A stretch of DNA of 30,797 nucleotides from Penium margaritaceum (lineage: Eukaryota; Streptophyta; Zygnematophyceae; Desmidiales; Peniaceae): the NCBI GenBank assembly GCA_023375785.1, contig SZWC01003913.1:70477-101273 (forward strand), read 5' to 3'. Below, in pieces: positions 9,344 to 20,095 of this stretch; the stretch's first letter is position 1, and each line of letters starts with the position of its first letter. Below the pieces are notes generated by a model. The model worked only from the letters and a program-made list of their open reading frames with translations. It had not been told where the DNA came from and ran no database searches. The position numbers and the translations under genes are program-made.

Positions 9344-10520
9344 ATGGAGGAGCAGAACGTACCTCTGCACATGAAACCTTGCAGTGGCAGCAAATTCTGG
9401 CATGGCAGGCTCTATGGCACCTGGATTGACCACGACGGCTCCTACGACCAGCGCGGTCACGGATCTGACGGTGGTAAGCCAGCCGCCCCTACTGATAGCC
9501 TCGATGACGACAGCGAGAACGTAAGGTGGCACGCGATGACAAGCACAGATCAATGAGGAACTGGCAAACCATGTCTACGCACTCAAAGGGCTCAACAACC
9601 ATCTACTCTAACAACTCAACGTTGTGATGGAGGCTCATTGCAATGCAAGTGCATGGGAGGCAGTGCTCATTGAAAATAATATCCAACTCTCGAGCAAATC
9701 CAAAATTCATCCGGCCCCTCTTGAACTGTCCGATCGTGCAAATTCCAAGGGACCGACCGTTTGGAGGAGGCTAATGAGTCTGGAGGTGTACTTCACCGTT
9801 GTTGGGGTCAACAACGATCATATTAAGATTGACCTCGCACCAGTACTTTTGCATGACACGGCACTAATTTGGTGGTCTAATCTAAAGGCCATCCAACGGT
9901 AGCACGAGACCAGTGGGGCCCCATCAACAGCCTATGGCGCCTTTCTCATATCACTGACCGCACGCGTTCTACCCTTGGAATAGAACAACCGGCAATGGCA
10001 AGACGCGCCTACGCCACCAAATGACTGGTACGATTTCTTGCACACAATGCTTGTGCGATTTGGCTGGATGAACGAAAAGTCTGATGCTTGATGTTAGCTT
10101 TAGCGTCTCTTTGAGCAATCCAGCGTGATAGAGTACACGTAGAGATTCCACAAGATCATCTCTGGTGCAAACATCGCCTCTGACGAGCTCTCTTTTCACT
10201 ACAAGGATGTCCTAAAGTGAGACATCTGACGAGCAAGTGCCATTTTTGGCATCCAATACGAATTATCTCTGATGATTGCAGCAGAAGAAAGGATCAAGAG
10301 CACCGACTCCAACGCTCAAATGTAACAATCTTACGGCTTGCGATCTCCCAACTACATTAATCGTGGGAACCAAAAAAAGCTAATCAAGGGACTCGTTGAC
10401 TCCGATGGAAGTGGTAGCTGTCAACGAGAGAGATACACATACCTAATACAACTACAGAAATGTTAGGCACATTACTCACAACTGCCAAAGCAAACAACAG
10501 GTCAAAAGGAGAGGGAAGTC
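9344..10520 (+). pseudogene. Element B gag, heavily broken
   Basis: The start MEEQNVPLHMKP matches the start of the Element C gag (MEEQNLPMHANP). Conserved blocks follow in several frames: NASAWEAVLIENNIQLSS, VWRRLMSLEVYFTVVGVNND (capsid start), LLHDTALIWWSN (hydrophobic Trp-Trp motif) and DWYDFLHTMLVRF. The zinc knuckle is at 10444-10485: the last Cys and the His remain, but knuckle position 1 is a TAA stop and position 4 is Tyr. Stops interrupt the capsid repeatedly, so no full Gag can be made. Confidence 0.8.
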
Positions 10521-10689
10521 ATAGAAAAATGAGTCAGGAAACGATGAAGGATAAGAGTAAAAGGTGCAAACATTTTCTGTGAGGAGCGATGTGTGCCGAA
10601 CGATTGCCCATCTTAACGGCTTACAACATAGTAGACAGTTTTTTAGATCACAAAGTTCGACGAGGGGTAAGATGATGACCAATCAGCGA

Positions 10690-12615
10690 CAATGCTATAT
10701 GTGCTACCCCGAGGTTGTGAAAGTCACATAATGGTACCTGCACTATTGGACGGAGGAGATTCTCATAGTTTTGTAAGCAACAACATGGTTCACAAACTGG
10801 GTCTACAGAAAAAACCATAGGTGTTTGAAGGAAAGGCCATTGACAGAAGATTGCAACTACGGAGACTCTGAGAACCACTGTGACTACATGTGGGGGATGT
10901 GCGAGATATAACGGTCTAGAGGTCTTGTCCAATGAGTGACCAAAACATCATTCTCGGATGAGATTTCCTGTACAAGCACAATGTGCAGGTTGACTGAAAG
11001 AGCGGCGATGTCCACGTGGAAACTGACGGCGCTAAGAGACAACTTCTGCGCATGGGTTGGGAAATGAAAGAAGAAGCAATTGAGCTAGAAGCAGCAGAGG
11101 AAGCCGTGGTAGCCAAAAGGCGTCAAACTAGGCAGCCGTACCGCTCAACCTGGCCAGACATTGTATGCGATGAGGGGCTCATGTGTGGCTCGTACATTTG
11201 AGCTAATAGAGGAAGCGGAAGTGGCAGTATCTGACTCATTGGCCACATCAGCCTAATCCACCTCGTCGGCATGAACCTAGCTTGCGATGATTCCCAAAGA
11301 GTTCACACCTATTATTTAAGAGTTTGCAGACGTCTTTCCCGGCAAACTCCCAAAAACCCCATCACCACAACGCGAAATTGACCATCATATCAAGCTGAAA
11401 CCGGGCAGCCAACCCATTGTTTGAGAGGCCTATCAGATGAGCGATAACGAGATGATTGAACTGAAAAGACAACTCAACAAGATGCTTGGTCAGGGGTTCA
11501 TTCGGCCATCCACGTCACCATACGCTACACCGGTATCATTCGTGAAAAAGAAAACTGGCAAAATGCAAATGTGCATGGACTACCGGGCATTGAACGCAGC
11601 TACCATCGAGAACTGCTACCCTCCTCTCTAAGCGGACGAACATTTTGACCAATTCCGAGGGCTTCAAATTTTCACCAAAATTGACCTACGCAGCGATTAT
11701 CACGAGATCCGCGTGGTAGATACCAACATCAAGAAGACGACATTCCGAACACACTATGAGCATCTCAAGCTCATGGTCATGACGATTAGACTTATGAATA
11801 CTCGGGCAATGCTCATGGTGGTGATGAACAACATTTTTCGCCCATATCTCGACGATCTTTCTGTGGTGTACCACGACGACACCTTGGTGAACAATTGAAC
11901 CCTAGAGGAGCACGATGGACATTGTAAAAAATTTCTGGAAGTTTAACAAAGAGAGATTTTTTTTGGAAAACTCTCAAAGTGCAATTTTGGCATCCATTTG
12001 TTTGAGTTTTTGGATCACGTCATTAACGGCGGGCGGATCACCATGGATAAGAAAAAAGTGGCACCAACCATTGATTGTCCGAAACCGACCAACATTCAAA
12101 ACATATAAGTTTTTCTTGGCTTCTGCAATTACTATCGATGCTTTATACGGGATTAAACCTGAGTGTCAGTGCCTCTCTCCAACCTCACTTGAAAGAAAAT
12201 GAGTGACGATGGAGAGACAATAAACAAGAAGTGTTCACTGCTTTGCGGACTGCTCTCACATTGAGGCCAACCCTAAGATTAGCTGATCCAATGGTCAACT
12301 ATGTCAGGGCTACGGGCGCCTCAGATCGAGTCATCAGCGCGGTCCTTCTACATGACCATGGCCATGGAGAACAACCAGTTGCATACATGTCACAAAAACT
12401 ACAATGACCAGAACTCAACTACGCTGTACACGAGAAGGAGACGCTTGTGGTCGTACATGGATTCAAAACATGGCAATGCTATCTTGAATGCTGCCAATGC
12501 ATTGTGTACACTAACATCATGTGCTGAATTATTTAACGACGCAGCCAAACCTCACCCAGATTTGACCCAGGCAAAACCAACCCAGCAGGCACGCTTAGCC
12601 GCCGACCAGATCTGA
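10690..12615 (+). pseudogene. Element B pol part 1: protease, RT, RNase H (broken)
   Basis: The protease region shows ALLDGGDSHSFVSNNMVHKL (about 10742), the aspartic protease motif with altered residues after the Asp, and later NIILG followed by a stop and DFLYKHNVQVD. RT begins near 11290 with FADVFPGKLPK. An intact stretch from 11437 holds the fingers ([28 protein letters not shown]). Motif A is FTKIDLRSDYHEIRV (about 11672). The active-site box at 11869-11880 reads YHDD instead of YLDD; the two Asp remain. RNase H follows with ASDRVISAVLL, HEKETLVVVHGF and NPAGTLSRRPDL; the segment between the last two has lost its central part. Several stops and frameshifts occur. Confidence 0.85.
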
Positions 12616-12639
12616 TGGGTGAGGCAGCAACACTACAGC

Positions 12640-14035
12640 TGTAGAAATATTTGTATCTCAAGCATTTATTTACATGAGGCTACAGCCAGCATGGCGGATA
12701 TAACAAGACAAAATTCTGGTACAGTGCATCCTATTGGTAGCGACAATTCACTCTCCATGCGGTCGTTCCCCCAAGCAATGCACTCCGCTGCATGCTGCTC
12801 AAAAAGTGCCACGACACCAGGCCAGGTGGAAAAATTGGAGAAGACAAGACATTGAAGAGGCTGGCAAAACACTGTTGGTGGGACAAGATGCAATATGACT
12901 TGGCCAACTTTTGCAAATCCTATGACACGTGTTTATGACAAAAATCTCGTCGCATGCGGCCATCCAGACTTCTGCAACCACAGCCCATTCTGACGGAACC
13001 GTGGACCGACATCTTCATGGGAGTTTATCACGGGATTACCAGTCAAAAACTGAGGAATATGATGCAATCCTCGCGGTTTTTGACAGGTTTCTTAAAATGT
13101 CTTACTTTTTTCCGACAACGACCACCGTCACCATCGAAAGAACAGCGGGATTGTTTTTGAATAACATCGTAGTGCTACACGGCGTGGCAAGGACCATCAC
13201 GAGCAACAGGGATGGTTGATTTACAAGCCGATTCTGGAACAAACTGATGACTCGCTACGGCAGTCGAATATAGCTTTCTACGGTATTCCATCCTTGAGCC
13301 GAAGGCCAAACCGAGCGAACCAATCAAATGCTCCAACTACTTCTCCAAAAATTGTGCAAACCTCATGAGACAGATTGAGCACAAAAACTCTCAACCGCCG
13401 AGATCGCATACAATTCGGTGATCTCCACGGCAGCGGGTAAGACTCCAATCAGTGTGGTTTTTGGCAAAATTCATGCTGGACCAATCGGACCAGGCAGCGA
13501 GAGCAACATTCTCATAGTTGACGTCCGAAGGCAGAACCTCACCATCTCAGATGAAACACAACAAACACTCGCAAAGAAACAAGTGGCGATGAAACAAGCA
13601 GCTAAACGACATCGCAATAACAATGTTTTCACTGCTAGCAACAAAGTTCTTAGTTTGGCCAACATCAAACTTCGCGGGGATGACTGTTGGAAACTCAAAC
13701 ACCGATGGTTGGGACCGTTTGACATCAAGCGCATGAAAGCCCTTGTGGTTGCGTGATTCAAACTCCCTAACACTATGCAAGTTCATCCAGTGTTCCATGT
13801 CAATTGAATAAAGCACTAGAGTTTCTCCGGCAGGGATGTGCCTCCCCCTCCTCTATGCAAGTGGATGAGGACACATGATACATTATCGAGGACATCCTCG
13901 GCCATCGACAATATGAAAAATAACAGAATATGTCGTCAAGTGGCAGGGCTTGGATGCCGCACATAATGGTTGAGAATGCTATGACAACCTCCGAGACGTT
14001 GATCACCTGGTCGATGGATGTTACCGCCGTCACCA
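12640..14035 (+). pseudogene. Element B pol part 2: integrase and chromodomain (broken)
   Basis: The zinc finger end is NFCKSYDTC (about 12907). The core starts PWTDIFMGVYHG, where the first catalytic Asp is Gly (codon 13020-13022). After a frameshift, FDRFLKMSYFFPTTTTV and TSNRDG follow; the second Asp is Asn. The catalytic Glu is kept in GQTERTNQ near 13300. The C-terminal module gives WLGPFDIKRM and VHPVFHVN (about 13710-13805). The chromodomain starts IIEDILGHRQYEK near 13885, and a second frame supplies VVKWQGLDAAHNG and CYDNLRDVDHLVDG. Two of three catalytic residues are lost. Confidence 0.85.
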
Positions 14036-14057
14036 ACGTCGTTGCTAAACTTTGAGG

Positions 14058-14078
14058 CCTTTGGCAATATTTGCCAAA
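14058..14078. repeat. Small palindrome at the Element B end
   Basis: TTTGGCAA, TAT, TTGCCAAA at 14060-14078. It is followed by aatgggg and then TGTGAGG, a possible purine tract next to a TG start, but that sequence does not match the Element B LTR. Confidence 0.35.
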
Positions 14079-14099
14079 ATGGGGTGTGAGGAAATGGAT

Positions 14100-14260
14100 G
14101 AATGAAAGGTTTTGGACGATATAGCTAGTACATCCCCGCACGCAAAGGGTTGACCCTCCCATATGCACGAGCGGAATTTCATGTGTGCCATATCAAGCAC
14201 TTAAATAAAAAAGAGCGAGGTATCTGGCCTCGCTCACCACAAAGAATGGCGAGGAGGGGC
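14100..14260 (+). pseudogene. Possible second integrase C-terminal fragment
   Basis: One frame reads RKGLTLPYARAEFHVCHIK, resembling the Leu-Pro plus FHVS-LK end of gypsy integrases, then HLNKKERGIWPRSPQRMARR. It is followed by the purine-rich block ggcgaggagggg. This differs from the C-terminus of Element B just upstream and may come from another element. The match is short. Confidence 0.3.
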
Positions 14261-14265
14261 ATGTG
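14261..14265. repeat. Target-site duplication of Element C, left copy (ATGTG)
   Basis: Directly abuts the Element C left LTR; the exact partner is at 20091-20095. Confidence 0.85.
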
Positions 14266-14814
14266 TGTTATGCTGAATGGAGTGTAGATGGTGAACAGGT
14301 AGAATTTGCAAAGCAAAACACATATTAGGATTTGGGGCACTTGAGCAGTTTGTAATTAGCGGTGAGTGTACTTCGATGACAAGTGTCGAAATGATCAAAC
14401 ATATATATACAAGCGTCGAGTTATGAATGAAGCATAGTCGGGGTCGTTGGGTCAAGGTCGAGCGACGCATGCAGAGTCGCATCGTGAGGGGTCAGATTTG
14501 AGACGGCCCGCCAAGAAGTCAGGGGTGTTCCAGAATTGACGGTGAAGATGCGCGATGCATCTTTACAAATCCAGATTCGTCTCGGTGCGCCAAGAAAATG
14601 ACCAAAAGGTCGCGGTACTTATATTTGTAGGCTTGCGAGAATGGTCAGAATTTTCAAAAGGTTCAGGAATATCCACTGAGGGCTGGGTAGTTGGCTAGTT
14701 TACCCTCGACTGTCGGATTGAATATCACGGTTCTCGCGATGTGATGTGCTATTTGTGTAACAACAAAAATGCCCACTCAAAAGGTTTAGGGAATCGTGTA
14801 CTTCTGTTAAAACA
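14266..14814 (-). repeat. Element C 3' LTR (549 bp)
   Basis: On the - strand it begins TGTTTTAACAG, next to the polypurine tract, and ends GCATAACA at 14266. The length equals that of the reconstructed Element B LTR. It includes a TATATATA run at about 14400-14409. Confidence 0.88.
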
Positions 14815-14826
14815 ACCCCCCCTTTT
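14815..14826 (-). other. Element C polypurine tract
   Basis: AAAAGGGGGGGT on the - strand, immediately before the 3' LTR start. Confidence 0.75.
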
Positions 14827-14869
14827 AGCTGCGACATCTGGGAACGCGTGCACATGTGGCCCTGAGACG

Positions 14870-16249
14870 GCATTAACATCCATCAATGAGATGATCGATG
14901 TCTCGGAGGTTGTCATAGGGTTCTCAGCTGTTATGTCTGACCTCATAGCTTTGCCACTTGATGAGATATTCTATCATCTCTCATCATCGCTAATGGCCAT
15001 GGTTGTCCTCAATGACGTACTTCGTGTCTTCGTCCACTAGAACGGGAGGCAGAGAAGGAACATCCTTACTAGAGAAGTTTTCTCCAGAGTCTTGGTAGTT
15101 CTTGAGTCTACTAACATGGAACACCAGATGAACTTACATAATGTCAGGGAGTTTGAGTCACGCAACCACAGGGGTTCGCATGCGCTCGATCTCAAACGGT
15201 CCCAACCATCAGGGCTTGAGCTTCGAAAAGTTGGCTCCGCGAAGCTTGATGCTTGCAGAGCTGAGGAAGACTCGGTCCCTAGCGGCAAATACGTCTTTGC
15301 TGCGATGTCGAATAGCTACTTGCTACATTGCTACTTGTGTGTTCATGAGTGTCTGCTGGGATTCCTCCCAGATGGTGGTGAATTCTTGACATTGAACGTC
15401 AAATGCAGGAATGTTGTTGTGACTTTGTAGTCCGCTGGGTGTGGCGTGAGTTTTTCCATACACCAGTTCAAATGGAATTTTGCCCGTTGTGATAGGAACT
15501 GTTGAGTTGTATGTGATTTTGTCGGTCGGGGCGTTTTGTTCCCAATCCGTCTCATGAGGTTTGCATATTGTTCAGAGAAACTATTTGAGCATCTGATTTG
15601 TCCGCTTTGTTTGACCGTCGTTTTTTAGCATGAAACGGCGTTGAGAGTTGAATTCTGCTGCCATAGCGAGTCGTAATTTCTTGCAAAAACGGCTGGAGAA
15701 TTGACCGTATTTGTCGTTGGCGATGGTTTTCAGCATGCCATGCAGTCGTGAACTGTTGTTAAAAAATAGCTGTGTTGTTCCCTCGGCGATGGCGGTGGTC
15801 GTTGTCGGGATGAGGTGAGACATTTTGGAAAACCTGGTGACGTCCATGAGGATTGTGCCATATCCCTCGGGTGTGATCAGTAATCGCGTGGCAAAGTCCA
15901 TAGAGATGTCCGCCCATGATTCCGTCACTACAGGGAGTGGCCGCAAAAGTCCGGGTGGCCTCGTGTGACGAGATATATGTGGTTGACATGTGTCGCAGGA
16001 TTTACAGAAGTTGGCTACAAAGGATTGCATCTTGTCCCACCAATAGTTTTCTGCCAGCTTCTTCAATGTCTTGTCCTCTCCAAAGTGTCCACCTGGTCCG
16101 GTGTGTCAAACCAGACATTTGCCTTGTCATATCCTCCGTGCTGGTTGTAGCCTTGTGCAAACAGTCACTCGAGGTACGGGTCTTGTTGTAGTTGTAGTGT
16201 TGCCACGTCAACCATCAAATCTGGTTGGTGCCTGAGTGCGTCCACCGGA
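14870..16249 (-). pseudogene. Element C pol part 2: integrase and chromodomain (broken)
   Basis: The open segment 16066-15581 (161 codons) holds WWDKMQSFVANFCKSCDTCQ (end of the zinc finger), ADISMDFATRL (first catalytic Asp kept), IANDKYGQFSSRF (second Asp kept, neighbours changed) and DGQTKRTNQ, where the catalytic Glu is Lys (codon 15605-15607). The C-terminal module follows after stops: PWWLGPFEIERM and VHLVFHVSRL (about 15220-15110). The chromodomain region (about 15060-14880) shows YVIED and NPMTTSETSII in shifting frames. Element B shows the opposite pattern: Glu kept, both Asp lost. Confidence 0.85.
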
Positions 16250-18200
16250 TTGATTCTTCCTGGCTGGTATTGGATATCGTAGTCGAACCCTTGTTCAAGG
16301 AAATCCATCCATCAGGTTCGACATCGGCTGAGATTTAGCTACGTATTCAAATATCTTAACACGTGGTGGTCGGTGCACACGGAGCATTGGCGACACTCCA
16401 GGTAGCATCGCCACATCTTGAATGCGTGCACAACCGCCAGCATTGCTTTCTTGTGTACTACGTAGTTGGGTTCTGGTCCTCGTAGTTTTTGAGTCATGTA
16501 GGCAGTTGGTTGTTTGCCATTGCCATGGTCTTGTAGAAGGACCGCGCCAATGGCTCGGTCTGATGCATCTGTTCCCTGACATAGTTGACTCTTGGATCGG
16601 CTAATCGTAAGGCTGGCGCCAAGGTCAAAGCGTTCCGCAGAGTGGTGAATACTTCTTGTCCCTTATCTCCCCACTGCCACTCATTTTCTTTGCAAGTGAG
16701 GTCAGAAAGATGCACTGACATTCGGGCGTAGTCCCGTACAAATTTCTCGTATCAAGTGCAAAGTCCAAGAGAAACTTGAGTTTCTCGAACGTTGTTCGGT
16801 GTCGGCCAATCAGTGACTGTTGCCACCTTTTTCGGATCCATGGTAATCTATCCATCGTTGATGACGTGACCCAAAAACTTGACAGAACGATGACCAAAGT
16901 TTCATTTCAAGAGTTTTCCAAACAAACTCTCTTTGTAAAACTTTAAGGACATTTCAAAGATTTCCATCGTGCTCCTCTAGGGTGTAGCTGTAGACCATAA
17001 TGTCGTCGAGGTATACCACAGACGGAAACTGTTGTTTATTACTGCCATAAACGTTGGTAGGACATTTGTGAGTCCAACCGGCATGACCGTGAACCCAAAG
17101 TGCCCATAGCGAGTTTGGAAAGCCATCTTCTTGATGGCGGCAACTGCCACACGTATCTTGTGATATCTGCTATGCAAGTCGATTTTGCTGAATATTTGAG
17201 CCCCTCAGAGTTGGTCAATGTTTTTGTTAGCTCAGGGAACAAGGTTCTTGATGGTAGCATTGTTCAATGCCTGATAATCTACAAACATTCGCATCTCGCC
17301 TGTTTTACTCTTTACAAACAGTATTGGTGCGGTGTATGGTGACATGGATGGGCGGATCAACACTCAACCGAGCATCTCGTCAAGCTACTTTCTTAGCTCA
17401 GTCAGCTTGTGGTTGCTCATCCAACAGGCCCCTTGAACTGTAAGTCTGATGCCCAGTTTCAGCTTGATACGATGGTCGATGTCTCGTTGAGGAGGTAAGG
17501 TTCTCAAGAGGTTGTCGGGGAAGACGTTCGCAAAATCTTGGACGATTGGTTCCAACTCTTCAGGTACTGTTGCAAACTTTGTCGATGTTGACGAGGCTGA
17601 TAAGGCCAATGATGAGTGACCTTCTTCCACTTTTGCTTCTTCCATTAACTCGAGATATATGAGCCACACACGAGCTCCTTGCCGTATGCAGTGCTTGGCC
17701 ACGTTGAGCGGTATTGGCAACATAGGTTGTCGCCTTTTGGCATTTGCGGCTTCCAGCTCTGTTGCTTTTGTTGTTGGCTCATGTCTCACACGCGGAATTC
17801 TTCATTTGGCGCCGTCGATCCTTAGACATTGCCGCTATTCCAGTTGACTTGAAGATTGTGCCCTTACAGGAAATCTTGCTCAAGGATGATTTTGTGATTG
17901 CTCATTGGACCAGACTTTCAGACTGTTACATCCCGTAGATCTCCCACTTGTAGTTGTAGTGGTTCTTGGAGTCATTGTATCTGTAATCTCTCATCCACGG
18001 TTTTCTTGAAATACCTCTGGTTTGGTCTGCAAGCCTAGTTTGCAAACCATGTCGTTACTCACAAAGCTGTGTGATGCTCCTCCATCCAATAGTGATGGTT
18101 CCGTTTTGGAACTTCTACATCCTCGAGGCTATACATTTAGTAGTATCGCCGGTTGGTCCTCCTTGTATCCCTTGTCGAAATTCTTGATCTCAGAAATCCT
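16250..18200 (-). pseudogene. Element C pol part 1: protease, RT, RNase H (broken)
   Basis: The protease region near 18100-18030 reads LLDGGASHSFVSNDMVCKLG, close to the Element B protease. The open segment 17789-17385 (134 codons) contains FANVFPDNLLRTLPPQRDID, the start of RT. Further on come SKIDLHSRYHKIRV (motif A) and, at 17002-17013, an intact YLDD box followed by IMVY. Before RNase H are WQWGDKGQEVFTTLRNALT (about 16660) and ALRLADPRVNYV. The RNase H residues are scattered over several frames to about 16250. Many stops are present, but the polymerase Asp pair is preserved. Confidence 0.85.
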
Positions 18201-18339
18201 CTGTGGTGATGTAGGCCGTTTGGGTAGGCGATTGTTCTGCGCAGAATGCTCCTCATGGACAAGAGTTCCTCCTTTTTGTCCTGCCCTTTGCCCTTTCCCG
18301 ACTCATTTTTCTACGACTTCCCCCCCTTTTGGCCTACTT

Positions 18340-19487
18340 CTTGCTCTGACATTTGTAAATGATGTGCCCGGCTTTTGCATAGTTGTAGTAGATTTACGTA
18401 TCTATCTAGTCAACGGTGTTCACTTCCATCAGAGTCGAGGAGTCCACATGATTTCTTTTTTTGTTTCCATGATGATTGTGGTTAGGAGGTCGCTAGCCGT
18501 AGGATTCCTGGATGCCAGCATTGTAGTCGGTGCTGTTGATCCTTTTTGTTGTTGCGATGATTCACGATAAGTGGTTATTGATGCCAAAAGTAGAAATTAC
18601 TCACCAGATATCTTGCTTGAGGCCATTCTTGTAGTGAAAACAGAGTTTGTTGGGGGCGATGTCTACTTCGGTGATGATCTCGCAGAATCTTCTCGTGTAG
18701 TCTACCACGGTAGACTACTGAGGTAAACTTTAGATTTTTACCATATATTGGACTTCTCGTTCAGCCGTTCAAAGCGTGCAAGCATTGCGTGCAAGAATTC
18801 ATTTGAGTCAGTCGGTGGCGTCAGCGCGTCTCACCACTGTGGATTGATCTGCTCCGAGGGTAGAACGCCTATTGCCGGCGATATGAGATGGGCGCCGTTG
18901 GTCGTTGATGAGGCTCCGCCGGTCTCCTACTGCCGCGAGATGGTCTTTCGGTTGTACCACCAATCTGACGCCGGGTAACACAAAAACGCGGTCAAAAGGT
19001 CAATTTTGTATCGATCTTCATTGATCCCAACAGCGGCGATGTACACCTCCAAACTCGTCAGCCACATCTGAACTGTCAGTCCTTTTGAGTTCGGAGGATC
19101 GAACTGTTTTGGTAGAGCCGGACAGATTTTGGGTCCGCTCGAGAGTTGGGAGTTTCTCTTGAAGAGCACCGCTTCATGCGCGCTTGCGTTGCAAAGAGCC
19201 TTTATCGCGACGTTGAGTTCTTGGAGGAGGTGGTTGTTGATCCGCTCGAGTGTAGAGATGTGGTTTTCCAGTTCATTGTTGATCCAAGCTTGTCGTCCAG
19301 TGACACCTGTTTTCACTGCTGTTGTCGTCGAGGCTGTTGGTAGGGGCGGCTGGTTTGTTGCTGTTGGGTCCACGACTGGATTGGTCATCAAAGCCGTAGG
19401 GGTTGTTCCGGCTACTGCATAGCCTGTCACGCTAGCATTTGCTGTTGCTTCAGGATTTGCGTGCATTGGCAGGTTCTGCTCCTCCAT
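18340..19487 (-). pseudogene. Element C gag, N-terminal half open, knuckle damaged
   Basis: The first 186 codons (19487-18927) are open: a Thr/Ala-rich start, a coiled-coil-like segment (NNELENHISTLERINNHLLQ within it), then LTVQMWLTSLEVYIAAVGIN and FLCYPASDWWYN, the capsid start and Trp-Trp motif. The rest is broken. The zinc knuckle at 18349-18390 keeps Gly-His and the final Cys, but the first two Cys are both Tyr (TAC and TAT). The start is chosen because Element B has the same opening residues. An upstream stretch contains the primer site. Confidence 0.85.
18349..18390 (-). other. Damaged CCHC zinc knuckle of Element C
   Basis: Fourteen codons reading Tyr-Tyr-Asn-Tyr, then AKAGHIIYKC. 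Family pattern C-x2-C-x4-H-x4-C with Cys1 and Cys4 replaced by Tyr. Element B (10444-10485) has lost the same two positions. Confidence 0.7.
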
Positions 19488-19655
19488 CGCCGAAGCTGCT
19501 GGTAAAGACCCACTGCTGGTCGTCAGTTGCGCTCGTTTTCCTCATGATGTAGTCGCGAAGTCTGCAAAGTCTTGACGTGCGGGATGCGCTCACGGCTTGT
19601 GTAAGGTAGCCCTTTGGATGGGTAAAGTAGTCCGATGCCTCTTGAGCACCGTTGC

Positions 19656-19667
19656 GCTCTGATACCA
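19656..19667 (-). other. Element C primer-binding site (initiator tRNA-Met)
   Basis: TGGTATCAGAGC on the - strand, two bases inside the 5' LTR. Confidence 0.9.
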
Positions 19668-19669
19668 AG

Positions 19670-20090
19670 TGTTATGCCGAACGGAGCGTAGATGGTGAAC
19701 AGGTAGAAGTTGCAAGGCAAAAAACGATGTAGAATTTGGGACACTTGAGCAATGTATAATTAGCGATAAGTCTACTTCAATTTCAATTGTCGAAAAGATC
19801 AAGCATGTATAGAGAAGTGTCAAGTTATGAATGAAGCATAGTCAGGGTCGTTGGTTTGATTGTCGCACAATGTGTACAGAGTCGCGTCATGAGTCGTCGA
19901 ATTCAAGAAGGTTTGTCGAGAAGTCGGGCGTCTTCAAGGATGGACAATGAAGATGCGAGATGCATATTCATAAACCCATGTTTGTCTCAGTGTGTTGAGA
20001 AGTTGACAGAAAGGTCATGGTTCTTTTGTTCATAGGTTTGCGAGAGTGGTCAAAGAAATCGGAAGACTCATGTATATTTGGTACATAACA
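19670..20090 (-). repeat. Element C 5' LTR (421 bp, internally shortened)
   Basis: Aligns with 14266-14814 from its inner end (tgttatgccgaacgg) through gaatgaagcatag and gcgag-ggtca to about 20060, then jumps to the outer terminus ending taaca. About 128 bp of the U3 side are missing. Confidence 0.85.
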
Positions 20091-20095
20091 ATGTG
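20091..20095. repeat. Target-site duplication of Element C, right copy (ATGTG)
   Basis: Exact match to 14261-14265 at the predicted outer end of the right LTR. Confidence 0.85.

Larger units (their letters stand above)
4063..14060 (+). mobile_element. Element B: Ty3/gypsy chromovirus, split by Element A and lacking a 3' LTR
   Basis: Order on the + strand: 5' LTR (4063-4448, continued at 8999-9161), primer-binding site at 9164, gag from 9344, protease, RT, RNase H, integrase, chromodomain to about 14035. Once Element A and one GCCTC copy are removed, the LTR is 549 bp, exactly the length of the left LTR of Element C, and the two sequences are related. Five bases before the LTR are ACAAT (4058-4062), the likely target duplication, but no partner or 3' LTR is visible downstream. 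The 3' boundary near 14060 is inferred from the end of the chromodomain and the start of unrelated sequence. All genes are broken. Confidence 0.85.
14266..20090 (-). mobile_element. Element C: full-length but dead Ty3/gypsy chromovirus, sibling of Element B
   Basis: A 5825-bp element read on the - strand: 5' LTR (19670-20090), primer-binding site (19656-19667), gag from 19487, protease, RT, RNase H, integrase, chromodomain, polypurine tract (14815-14826), 3' LTR (14266-14814). ATGTG flanks both ends. It shares LTR sequence and gag and pol motifs with Element B. LTR agreement is roughly four in five bases by eye, so the insertion is old. The 5' LTR lacks about 128 bp near its outer end relative to the 3' LTR. 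Confidence 0.9.

Noticed and set aside
18022..18570. 182-codon + strand open frame
   Set aside because: Antisense of the gag end and protease of Element C, which have clear motifs on the - strand.
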